DNA from: a bacterium
Lineage (GTDB): Bacteria; Acidobacteriota; Polarisedimenticolia; Polarisedimenticolales; Polarisedimenticolaceae
Direction of reading: 5' to 3'
DNA length: 50,861 nt
Assembly: GCA_024226515.1 (NCBI GenBank)
Contig: JAAELQ010000186.1
Location: 1 to 50,861, forward strand
Made by a program: the position numbers and the translations under genes. The notes beneath the pieces are model-generated. The model searched no databases, was not told where the DNA came from, and saw only the letters and a program-made list of their open reading frames with translations. Shown in pieces: positions 16,690 to 23,983 of this stretch. The stretch's first letter is position 1, and each line of letters opens with the position of its first letter.

Positions 16690-17892
16690 TCAGCCGATCT
16701 TGCTGATGAGCGAGAACATCGGCAGGTACATCGAGATCACGATGCCGCCGATGACCACGCCGAGGAACGAGATCATGATCGGCTCGAGCAAGGCCAGCAG
16801 GTTTGCGGTGGCCTCGTCGACCTCGTCCTCGTAGAAGTCCGAGATCTTGCTCAACATGGTCTCGAGGGCGCCGGTCTGCTCGCCCACGGCGACCATCTGC
16901 ACGACCATGCCGGGGAACACGTCGGTTCCCTTGAGCGGCTCGTGGATCGTCTTGCCTTCCTCGACGCTGCGGCGCGTCGTCATGATGGCGTCCTCGACGA
17001 TCGCGTTGCCGGAGGTCTTGGCCGTGATCTCGAGCGCGTCCAGGATCGGCACGCCGGAGGAGACCAGGGTCGACAGGGTGCGGCAGAAGCGGGCCACGGC
17101 GATCTTGCGCATCACGCTGCCCAGCACGGGGATCTTGAGCACGATCCGGTCGATGTGGCGCCGGCCCCTGTGTGTCTTGTAGTAACGGTTGAGCAGGAAC
17201 ACGGTGAGGCCGATACTGAGAAACACGGCCCACCACCAGGCGCCGATGAAGTTCGACAGCGTGATGGTGATCCGGGTCGGCAGCGGCAGGCTGGCGCCCA
17301 GGCCCGTGAACAGGGTCGCGAAGGTCGGGATGACCTTCCACAGGATCAACCACACGACCAGCACGGCGATACCGATGACCGCGGTCGGATAGACCATGGC
17401 CGAGCGAACGGCCGCGCGCAGCTTGACCGCCTTCTCGATGTGCTGCGACAGCCGCTGCAGGATCGTGTCCAGGATACCGCCGGCCTCACCGGCGGCGACC
17501 ATGTTGCAGTACAAGGCGTCGAACGCCTTGGGATGCTTGCGCAAGGCGTCGGCCAGCGTCGAGCCGCTCTCGACGTCCTGTCGCACCGCCATCAGGATCT
17601 TCTGAAACCCGGCGTGGCTCTGCTGGCCGCCGAGAATTTCGAGACACTGCACCAGCGGCAAACCGGCGTCGATCATCACCGAGAACTGTCGCGTGAAGAT
17701 CGCGATTTCCTTCTGGCCGATCCCGCCGCCGACCTTGGGCAGAGCGAACTCCTTGCCCTTCTCCGTGACGGCCGTGACGATGATCTGCTGTTTGCGCAGC
17801 GTCATGATCGCGGCTTCCTTGCTCTCCGCGACCAACACGCCTTCCTGGACGCGACCGCTTCGCGTGCGGCCCTTCCAGCTATAGTTCGGCAT
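16690..17892 (-). CDS. pilC: Type IV pilus inner-membrane platform protein PilC
   Basis: The 400-aa T2SSF/PilC-family protein starts MPNYSWKGRTRSGRVQEGVL, a typical PilC opening. It carries two repeated T2SSF domains. The first (residues ~65-190) has IFTRQFSVMIDAGLPLVQCL and ALYCNMVAAGEAGGILDTIL. The second (~270-395) has RFCRTLSTLVSSGVPILDAL and VVQMVAVGEQTGALETMLSK, followed by the final membrane helix EPIMISFLGVVIGGIVISMY. It couples the PilB/PilT motors to pilin insertion. AGGAGC lies upstream of ATG 17892. It is 23 nt downstream of pilT in the same operon. Confidence 0.95.
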   Translation of the reverse strand: MPNYSWKGRTRSGRVQEGVLVAESKEAAIMTLRKQQIIVTAVTEKGKEFALPKVGGGIGQKEIAIFTRQFSVMIDAGLPLVQCLEILGGQQSHAGFQKILMAVRQDVESGSTLADALRKHPKAFDALYCNMVAAGEAGGILDTILQRLSQHIEKAVKLRAAVRSAMVYPTAVIGIAVLVVWLILWKVIPTFATLFTGLGASLPLPTRITITLSNFIGAWWWAVFLSIGLTVFLLNRYYKTHRGRRHIDRIVLKIPVLGSVMRKIAVARFCRTLSTLVSSGVPILDALEITAKTSGNAIVEDAIMTTRRSVEEGKTIHEPLKGTDVFPGMVVQMVAVGEQTGALETMLSKISDFYEDEVDEATANLLALLEPIMISFLGVVIGGIVISMYLPMFSLISKIG

Positions 17893-17915
17893 TCTCGGCT
17901 CCTATAAGTCCTAGC

Positions 17916-19040
17916 TCAGCGCCGGCGACTGCCTCGGGTCGGTCGACCGGCTACCGCCGGCTGCAAACCCGAGACTCCTCGATTCAGCATCTCTTCGAGC
18001 TCGTCCGGTTTGGACGACATCGACAGTGCCAACTGCGAGGTGATGTTCTTCTTCATGACTTGCCAGGCCAGCGACTGGTTGAACGTCTGCATTCCGTACT
18101 TTAGCTGACCGACCTGCATCGCGGAGTAGATCTGGTGCACCTTGTCCTCGCGGACCAGGTTCCGGATCGCCGCGTTGGGAATCAGGATCTCCATCGCCAG
18201 GACCCGGCCACGGCCGTTTGCCCGGGGCAACAGCCCCTGACACATGATCCCTTCGAGCACCAGCGAGAGCTGCGCCCGGATCTGCGACTGCTGGTGCGGC
18301 GGGAAAACGTCCACGATACGGTTGATCGTCTGCGCCGCCGAGTTGGTGTGCAAAGTGGCGAACGTGAGGTGGCCCGTCTCGGCGATGCGCAGCGCCGACT
18401 CGATCGTCTCGAGGTCGCGCATCTCGCCGATGAGCACGATATCCGGATCCTGCCGCAGGGCGGAGCGCAGCGCGAGCGGGAACGAGCGCGTGTCGGCGTG
18501 CAGCTCGCGCTGGTTGACCAGACACTTCTTGTGACCGTGCAGGTACTCGATCGGGTCCTCGATCGTCACGATGTGCTCGTGGCGCTCGTTGTTGATCTTG
18601 TCCAGCATCGCGGCCAGGGTCGTCGACTTACCGGAGCCGGTGGGCCCGGTGACCAGGATCAGACCGCGCGGCTTGTCGCACAGGTTGGAGACGACCTCGG
18701 GCAACCCGAGCTCGTTGAAATCCATGATCTCCCACGGAATCGTACGAAACGCGCCGGCAACGGCTCCGCGCTGGAAGAAGATGTTGGCGCGGAAACGGGC
18801 CAGGCCCTTGACGCCGAACGAGAAGTCCAGCTCCAGCGTTTCCTCGAACCGCTGCTTCTGCGAGTCCGTCAGCACGCTGTAGACCAGCGCCTTGGTCTCG
18901 GCCGGCGTCATCGGTGGCGCCTGCAGCGGCACCATCTTCCCGTCGACGCGGATCTGGGGTGCGGAGTTCGTTGTTACGTGCAGGTCCGTTCCGCCCTGAT
19001 CGACCAAGGTCTTCAGGAGCTGGTGCATCGTGACGCCCAT
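17916..19040 (-). CDS. pilT: Pilus retraction ATPase PilT
   Basis: This 374-aa secretion ATPase has Walker A VTGPTGSGKSTTLAAMLD at about residues 131-147, an Asp box with VTIEDPIEYLHGHKK, Walker B PDIVLIGEMRDLETIESALR, and a His box TGHLTFATLHTNSAAQTINR. The C-terminus keeps the PilT retraction-type region (AIRNLVREDKVHQIYSAMQ) before a short basic tail GRPTRGSRRR. It depolymerises pili for twitching. Among in-frame starts, ATG at 19040 has GAGAGG 7 nt upstream; an ATG at 19028 is the alternative. The length is slightly above the common 345-365 aa because of the tail. Confidence 0.95.
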   Translation of the reverse strand: MGVTMHQLLKTLVDQGGTDLHVTTNSAPQIRVDGKMVPLQAPPMTPAETKALVYSVLTDSQKQRFEETLELDFSFGVKGLARFRANIFFQRGAVAGAFRTIPWEIMDFNELGLPEVVSNLCDKPRGLILVTGPTGSGKSTTLAAMLDKINNERHEHIVTIEDPIEYLHGHKKCLVNQRELHADTRSFPLALRSALRQDPDIVLIGEMRDLETIESALRIAETGHLTFATLHTNSAAQTINRIVDVFPPHQQSQIRAQLSLVLEGIMCQGLLPRANGRGRVLAMEILIPNAAIRNLVREDKVHQIYSAMQVGQLKYGMQTFNQSLAWQVMKKNITSQLALSMSSKPDELEEMLNRGVSGLQPAVAGRPTRGSRRR

Positions 19041-19133
19041 GCGCTGGCCTCTCTCCCGGGCGGCTACACAGTGTCCGCCCTCGAAAAACGTGGTGCCTCG
19101 GCTCCATGCCGGCAACCCCTTTCGGGAAAACCG

Positions 19134-20849
19134 CTACAGAACCGTCTCTCGGACGACCTCCTCGACGGTGGTCACTCCTTCGGTGATCTTGCGCAGCCCG
19201 GACATACGCAGCGAGATCATCCCCTCTTCCAGGGCTTTTCGGCGCAGTTCCATCGCCGAGGCGCCCGAGAGGATCAGCTCGCGAATCTCTTCGCTGATTT
19301 CCATCACTTCGTACAGGCCGACGCGTCCGCGATAGCCCGTGTTGTTGCAACCGCCGCAGCCGCGCCCCTTCATCAGCTTGATCTGCGGGGCCTCTTCCAG
19401 GGAGTACCCCACGTCGACCAGCGCCTGGGGCGGCATCTGGATCTGCTCCTTGCACTCGCGACAGATGCGGCGCACGAGTCGCTGGGCGCAGATGAGATTG
19501 ACCGACGTCGCCACGAGGAAGGGCTCGATGCCCATGTTCATCAGACGGTTGATCGTCGACGGCGCGTCGTTGGTGTGCAGCGTCGAGAGCACGAGGTGGC
19601 CCGTCAGGGCCGCCTTGACCGCGATCTCGGCCGTCTCGAAGTCTCGAATCTCACCGACGAGGACGATGTTGGGATCCTGGCGCAGGAACGCGCGCAGAGC
19701 CGCGGCGAAGTTGAGGCCGATCTGCTCCTTCATCTGCACCTGGTTGATGCCGTGAAGGTTGAACTCGACCGGGTCCTCGGCGGTCATGATGTTCGTCTCG
19801 GGCGTGTTGACGCGGTGCATCGACGAGTAGAGCGTGTTCGTCTTACCCGAGCCCGTCGGGCCCGTGACCAGCACCATGCCGTACGGCTTGAGGATCTGGC
19901 GCTCGAACTTGGTCATCGACTCCGTCTCGAAACCGAGCTTCGTCAGGTCGAGCATCAGGTTGTCTTTGTCCAGCAGACGAAGAACGATCTTCTCGCCGAA
20001 CAGGGTGGGCAACACCGAGACGCGGTAGTCCATCTCCTTGGTCTTGCCGGACAGCTTCATCTTGATCTTGATGCGGCCGTCCTGCGGCAGACGCTTCTCC
20101 GAGATGTCCAGCTTGGCCATGATCTTCAGGCGGCTGGTGATCGCGTCGCGCAACCTCATCGGCGGGTGCATGATCTCGTACAACACGCCGTCGATGCGGA
20201 ACCGTACGCGAAAGTCCTTCTCGTACGGCTCGATGTGAATATCCGAAGCCTGCTTCTTGATCGAGTCGGTCAGGATGATGTTGACCAGCTTGACGACGGG
20301 AGCTTCTTCGGTGGCCGCCTCGAGCGAGGCGAGGTCCATCTCGTCGTCTTCTTCGAGAACCTCGAGGGCGTCGGCCTCGGCCTCCGCCATCTCGTCCATG
20401 ACCTTCTTCAGCTCGAGGGCATGGGCCGATCCGTAGTACTTCTCGATCGCCTCGCGGATCGCGATCTCGCTGGCCACGACCGGCTCGACGTTGTAGCCCG
20501 TCATGAACTTGATGTCGTCCATGGCGAACACGTTCGTCGGATCCGCCATGCCGATGGTCAGCGTCGCGCCGGTGCGGTTGATCGGGATGATGAGGTACTT
20601 CTGCGAGACCTCGGACGGGATGAGGTTGATCACGGTCTCGTCGATCTCGAAGTGCCGCAGGTTGATCGACGGAACGCCGTACTGCTCGGACAGCAGTTGC
20701 GTGATCTCGTCTTCCTTGACGTACCCGAGCTTGATGAGGTTCAGCCCGAGCTTTTCCCCGTTGGCCTTCTGCGCCTCGAGCGCCTCATCGAGCTGGTTCT
20801 GACTGATGAGGCCCGCCCGGACCAGCATCTCGCCTAGCTTGACCGCCAT
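19134..20849 (-). CDS. pilB: Pilus extension ATPase PilB
   Basis: The 571-aa extension motor starts with an MshEN-type domain: KLGEMLVRAGLISQNQLDEA and a LG..L...G repeat, matching the c-di-GMP-binding pattern of MshE/PilB relatives. The ATPase core has Walker A VTGPTGSGKTNTLYSSMH, the Asp box MTAEDPVEFNLHGINQVQ, Walker B NIVLVGEIRDFETAEIAVKA and the His box TGHLVLSTLHTNDAPSTINR. A four-Cys zinc site reads CRECK and later CGGCNNTGYRG. It powers pilin polymerisation on the PilC platform. It is the first gene of the pilB-T-C-S-R operon, behind a promoter and a structured leader. Confidence 0.95.
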   Translation of the reverse strand: MAVKLGEMLVRAGLISQNQLDEALEAQKANGEKLGLNLIKLGYVKEDEITQLLSEQYGVPSINLRHFEIDETVINLIPSEVSQKYLIIPINRTGATLTIGMADPTNVFAMDDIKFMTGYNVEPVVASEIAIREAIEKYYGSAHALELKKVMDEMAEAEADALEVLEEDDEMDLASLEAATEEAPVVKLVNIILTDSIKKQASDIHIEPYEKDFRVRFRIDGVLYEIMHPPMRLRDAITSRLKIMAKLDISEKRLPQDGRIKIKMKLSGKTKEMDYRVSVLPTLFGEKIVLRLLDKDNLMLDLTKLGFETESMTKFERQILKPYGMVLVTGPTGSGKTNTLYSSMHRVNTPETNIMTAEDPVEFNLHGINQVQMKEQIGLNFAAALRAFLRQDPNIVLVGEIRDFETAEIAVKAALTGHLVLSTLHTNDAPSTINRLMNMGIEPFLVATSVNLICAQRLVRRICRECKEQIQMPPQALVDVGYSLEEAPQIKLMKGRGCGGCNNTGYRGRVGLYEVMEISEEIRELILSGASAMELRRKALEEGMISLRMSGLRKITEGVTTVEEVVRETVL

Positions 20850-20962
20850 CCGCTCCCCCGAACCCTGTTAGGGTCGGTATCGCCCCGTTACATAGACACT
20901 CTTCTCGAATCGACTATGGAATTCACGCCACGAGTCTCTACAGAGACAGCCACATGAATTCC
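20850..20962 (-). ncRNA. Structured 5' leader of pilB (unassigned)
   Basis: Downstream of the promoter at 20968-20996 the predicted leader folds into three successive stem-loops on the minus strand. The first is GGAATTCA (20955-20962) pairing with TGAATTCC (20918-20925) around an inner GTCTCT/AGAGAC hairpin (20934-20947). The second is CATAG pairing with CTATG. The third is CCGACCCT pairing with AGGGTTCGG (20860-20879), next to the GGGGGAG ribosome-binding site. It does not match the c-di-GMP-I riboswitch pattern I know. A regulatory role is inferred from structure only. Confidence 0.4.
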
Positions 20963-20967
20963 TGGGG

Positions 20968-20996
20968 AATCTAGGGTCCCCGGAAATTATTGTCAA
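20968..20996 (-). promoter_or_regulatory. Sigma-70-type promoter of the pilB operon
   Basis: On the minus strand a perfect TTGACA (20991-20996) is followed after exactly 17 nt by TAGATT (20968-20973, 4/6 to TATAAT). Transcription would start near 20961, at the first base of the nested palindromic leader. Confidence 0.7.
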
Positions 20997-21055
20997 GGAT
21001 ACACGGAGAGTGACAAAAATTGTGCATCACACAGAGATGTTGCAGTTTTTTAAAG

Positions 21056-21082
21056 GAAAAACGGGTGTCTAGGCGAGACACC
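21056..21082 (-). terminator. Intrinsic terminator after accC
   Basis: A 7-bp perfect stem GGTGTCT/AGACACC (21064-21070 with 21076-21082) has a 5-nt loop. On the minus strand it is followed by CG and TTTTT. It lies 11 nt past the accC stop and separates accBC from the pilB operon. Confidence 0.7.
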
Positions 21083-21093
21083 AGCCCGCGAGT

Positions 21094-22455
21094 CTAGCCC
21101 TTGCCGGACCCGACCGGAGACTCGAGGAAGCGCTCCATGAACGCGGTCGAGATCCGGCCCCGCACGAAGTCCTCTTCGCTGACGATCCGCTGCTGCAGCG
21201 GGATGTTGGTCCGCACGCCCTCGACCACGAACGAGTCGAGCGCGCGGCGCATGCGCAGGATCGCCTCGCCCCGCGTATTGCCCCGGGCCACGAGCTTCGC
21301 GATCATCGAGTCGTAGTACGGCGGCACGACGGCCTCGGCGTAGCACGCCGTGTCGAGGCGGATGCCCGGGCCGCCCGGCGGGTGGAACGTGCTGATCTGT
21401 CCCGGGCTGGGCCGGAAGGTGTCCGGGTCCTCGGCGTTGACGCGGCACTCGATCGCGTGCCCGCTCATCTTCACGTCGGACTGTGTGAACGACAGCGGCT
21501 CGCCCGCCGCGATGCGGATCTGCTCCTTGATCAGGTCGATCCCCGTCACCATCTCGGTCACGGGATGCTCGACCTGGATCCGCGTGTTCATCTCGATGAA
21601 GTAGAAGTCTCCGCTCTTGTCCAGCAGAAACTCGACCGTGCCGGCGTTGACGTAGTTCACCGCGCGGGCGGCGGTCAGCGCCGCCTCGGCCATCCTGCCG
21701 CGCAGGTCGTCGTCGAGCGCCGTCGACGGGCACTCTTCCAGCAGCTTCTGGTGCCGGCGTTGGATCGAGCATTCGCGCTCGAACAGGTGCACGACGTTGC
21801 CCTGCGCGTCGCCGATGACCTGGAACTCGATGTGACGCGGCTCCAGGACGAGTTTCTCGAGATAGACGTCGGGCACGCCGAAGGCCGCTCCGGCCTCGCC
21901 GCTGGCCGCCTCGTACTGCCGCACGAGGTCGTCGGGTTCCAGCACGATGCGCATGCCGCGCCCGCCGCCACCGGCGGTGGCCTTGATCAGCAGCGGGTAG
22001 CCGATGGTCTCGGCGATCTCGGCGGCCTGCTCGACGCTGTCGAGCGTTCCCTCGCTGCCCGGCACGGTCGGCACCCCGGCCGCGACCATCGCCCTCCTCG
22101 CGGCGGCCTTGTCGCCCATGTTGCGAATGACGTCCGGACTGGGACCGATGAACGTCAGCCCGCACTCGCGACACACCTCCGCGAAGTGCGCGTTCTCCGC
22201 GAGGAACCCGTAGCCCGGGTGCACCGCCTCGGCGTCGGTGATCTCGGCGGCGGAGATGACGGCCGAGACGTTGAGATAGCTCTCGTCGTTGCGCGGCGGC
22301 CCGATGCAGACCTCTTCGTCCGCGAACTTGACGTGTAGCGAGTCCGTGTCCGCCGTCGAGTGCACGGCGACGGTCTTGATGCCCAGCTCGCGACAGGCCC
22401 AGATGATGCGCAGGGCGATCTCGCCGCGATTGGCAATGAGGATCTTGCGAAACAT
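21094..22455 (-). CDS. accC: Acetyl-CoA carboxylase biotin carboxylase subunit
   Basis: The 453-aa enzyme carboxylates biotin on AccB with ATP and bicarbonate, the first half-reaction of malonyl-CoA formation. It starts [18 protein letters not shown], the usual AccC opening. It contains the glycine-rich ATP loop [12 protein letters not shown] (about residues 158-169), [46 protein letters not shown] and the [15 protein letters not shown] active-site region. Length matches the family. It follows accB by 18 nt. Confidence 0.96.
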   Translation of the reverse strand: MFRKILIANRGEIALRIIWACRELGIKTVAVHSTADTDSLHVKFADEEVCIGPPRNDESYLNVSAVISAAEITDAEAVHPGYGFLAENAHFAEVCRECGLTFIGPSPDVIRNMGDKAAARRAMVAAGVPTVPGSEGTLDSVEQAAEIAETIGYPLLIKATAGGGGRGMRIVLEPDDLVRQYEAASGEAGAAFGVPDVYLEKLVLEPRHIEFQVIGDAQGNVVHLFERECSIQRRHQKLLEECPSTALDDDLRGRMAEAALTAARAVNYVNAGTVEFLLDKSGDFYFIEMNTRIQVEHPVTEMVTGIDLIKEQIRIAAGEPLSFTQSDVKMSGHAIECRVNAEDPDTFRPSPGQISTFHPPGGPGIRLDTACYAEAVVPPYYDSMIAKLVARGNTRGEAILRMRRALDSFVVEGVRTNIPLQQRIVSEEDFVRGRISTAFMERFLESPVGSGKG

Positions 22456-22473
22456 GCGGGGGGCGAAGACGGC

Positions 22474-22947
22474 CTAGGACGGACGCAGGCGGAAGAGCAC
22501 TTCACCGTACTCGACCGGCTGGCCGTTGCTCACGGGGACCTCGACGATCTCGCCGTCGAACTCCGATTCGATTTCGTTCATCACCTTCATCGCCTCGACG
22601 ATGCACACGACCTGCCCCTTGGAGATTCGCGAGCCGACCTCGACGAACGGCGGCGATTCCTCGCCGGGCGCGCGGTAGAACGTGCCGACGATGGGCGAGA
22701 TCATGTCCTGCAGCCCGTCCTCGACCGGGGCCGGCGCAGCCTGCGTCGCCTCGGCGCCCGCGGCAGCGGGCGCGGCGGCCGGGGCCACGGCGACCTGCGG
22801 TGCGGCGGTCGGCGCCGGAGCCGCGGCCGCAGCGGGCGCACACTCCTTGATGACCTTCAGTTTCACATCGTCGCGCTCCAGCTCGAACGAGGCGAAGCTG
22901 CTGCGCGAGATGAGATCGATCAGTTCCTTCAGTTCGGTCGAATCCAC
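22474..22947 (-). CDS. accB: Biotin carboxyl carrier protein of acetyl-CoA carboxylase
   Basis: This 157-aa carrier has an N-terminal helical segment (LKELIDLISRSSFASFELE), an Ala/Pro-rich linker (about residues 37-75) and a C-terminal biotinyl domain with the motif VEAMKVMNEIE, Lys121 being biotinylated. It shuttles carboxybiotin between AccC and the carboxyltransferase. The start is GTG at 22947 with GGAG upstream. It is co-transcribed with accC. The carboxyltransferase genes accA/accD are not in this window. Confidence 0.95.
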   Translation of the reverse strand: MDSTELKELIDLISRSSFASFELERDDVKLKVIKECAPAAAAAPAPTAAPQVAVAPAAAPAAAGAEATQAAPAPVEDGLQDMISPIVGTFYRAPGEESPPFVEVGSRISKGQVVCIVEAMKVMNEIESEFDGEIVEVPVSNGQPVEYGEVLFRLRPS

Positions 22948-23028
22948 CGTGTGATCTCCGCGAAGTGGCTAACCCGGAGGAGGTTATCACCGAGTCTGCG
23001 CCCGGAACAAGGCCGGTGGTCGGTCGGC

Positions 23029-23370
23029 TCAGAGTCCCCCGGCACTGCGCTCGACCCGATCGAGCCAGCCGCGCAGGCGAGCGATCTTGCGCTCGGCCCT
23101 ACGCCGGGCCGCCCGGTCGCGGGGACCGAGGGCCGCACGGAACGTCGTCGCCAGCCCGGACGCATCGGCCTTCTGCCGCGGCGCGGGGGCGGCTTCTTCG
23201 CGCTCCCGGTGCGCGGTCGAGACGCGATGGGCGAGCTCGTCGAACAGCCGACAGGCCTCCTCGTGCGCCGGCGAGCGTCTGAGGATCTCGTGCAGGATCG
23301 CGCGCGCACCACGCACGTCGCCCTGGCGGGCGCGCAGCCGGGCGTGCGTCACCGTGTGCAGCTTGCTCAC
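23029..23370 (-). CDS. Small TPR-like hypothetical protein
   Basis: The 113-aa protein has one clear TPR-like helix pair (LRARQGDVRGARAILHEIL then RRSPAHEEACRLFDELAHR) and an Arg/Ala-rich basic C-terminal half that may be a coiled helix. I do not recognise a named family. It lies 81 nt upstream of accB in the same direction and only about 12 nt after the terminator at 23382-23419. Its GTG start at 23370 has no visible Shine-Dalgarno, so the start is uncertain (another GTG lies 18 nt downstream). Codon use and length support a real gene; function unknown. Confidence 0.55.
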   Translation of the reverse strand: MSKLHTVTHARLRARQGDVRGARAILHEILRRSPAHEEACRLFDELAHRVSTAHREREEAAPAPRQKADASGLATTFRAALGPRDRAARRRAERKIARLRGWLDRVERSAGGL

Positions 23371-23381
23371 AGGCGCGATGG

Positions 23382-23419
23382 TAAAGAAAAAGCCCCGCGA
23401 GCGCGAGCGCCCGCGGGGC
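23382..23419 (-). terminator. Intrinsic terminator after the pilM-Q/lipoprotein operon
   Basis: An 8-bp stem GCCCCGCG/CGCGGGGC (23392-23399 with 23412-23419) is extended by internal GCGC pairing. On the minus strand it is followed by TTTTTCTTT. It ends 28 nt after the lipoprotein stop. Confidence 0.85.
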
Positions 23420-23446
23420 CATCATTCGATCGTGAATCGGCCGTGT

Positions 23447-23971
23447 CTAGGGACAGGCCTCGATGGACAGCGCGCGGCTGACCCTCTTGGTGATCCCCGT
23501 GCCCTCGATCGTATGACCGCGGAACGTCAGCGTCAGCGTACCCGTCGAGGCCTCGAGCGCACCCGTCAGGTCCTGCAGCTGGATCGGCGTGAACGTCACC
23601 GGTGACGACGAACCCACCTCGATCAGGGTTCCGCCGAGCCCCTCGACACGCGCGGGGATGGCGGCCGGGAAGTTGCTGTACTCGATCGCGACCTCTTCCA
23701 TCTCGATGTTGTTGAACGGTCCGATCGCCAGACTGTTCTTCGGCTCGTTCTTGAGCGTCGCGGACCAATCGGTCACGGTCAGAGTGCAACCGCCGCCGCC
23801 GCCGCCGTCGTCTTCTTCCTCGGCGGTGACGGGCGTGTTCTCCAGAGTTTGCACCTCGAGAATCACGTCCGGACTGGAACCGTCGTCCAGGCTGTCGTTC
23901 GTGCACCCCAGCTGAGCCAGGGCGAAGCCGAACAGAATCAGAACAAGAGCAGGGTGAAAAGCTTTCTTCAT
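23447..23971 (-). CDS. Putative lipoprotein downstream of pilQ
   Basis: The 174-aa protein has an N-terminal signal MKKAFHPALVLILFGFALAQ followed by LGCTND. The Cys is a plausible lipidation site, although the -3 residue is Gln instead of Leu. An acidic stretch (AEEEDD) and a run of six Gly follow. The rest is Thr/Leu/Val-rich and looks like a beta-sandwich (SGTLTLTFRGHTIEG-type strands), with two further Cys (GGGCTL and EACP) that may form a disulfide. I recognise no family. As the last gene of the pilM-Q operon, 12 nt after pilQ, it could be a secretin pilotin or an outer-membrane accessory factor; this is only contextual. Confidence 0.65.
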   Translation of the reverse strand: MKKAFHPALVLILFGFALAQLGCTNDSLDDGSSPDVILEVQTLENTPVTAEEEDDGGGGGGCTLTVTDWSATLKNEPKNSLAIGPFNNIEMEEVAIEYSNFPAAIPARVEGLGGTLIEVGSSSPVTFTPIQLQDLTGALEASTGTLTLTFRGHTIEGTGITKRVSRALSIEACP

Positions 23972-23983
23972 CGTCAGCGCCTC

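Noticed and set aside
18135..20837. Very long plus-strand open frame (900 codons) over pilT/pilB
   Set aside because: It is antisense to two intact ATPases with full motif sets. The translated sequence is His/Asp/Arg-rich with no recognisable domain, as expected for the complementary frame of GC-rich genes.
20850..20996. c-di-GMP-I riboswitch upstream of pilB
   Set aside because: The conserved two-helix core and tetraloop receptor sequence of that class are not present.
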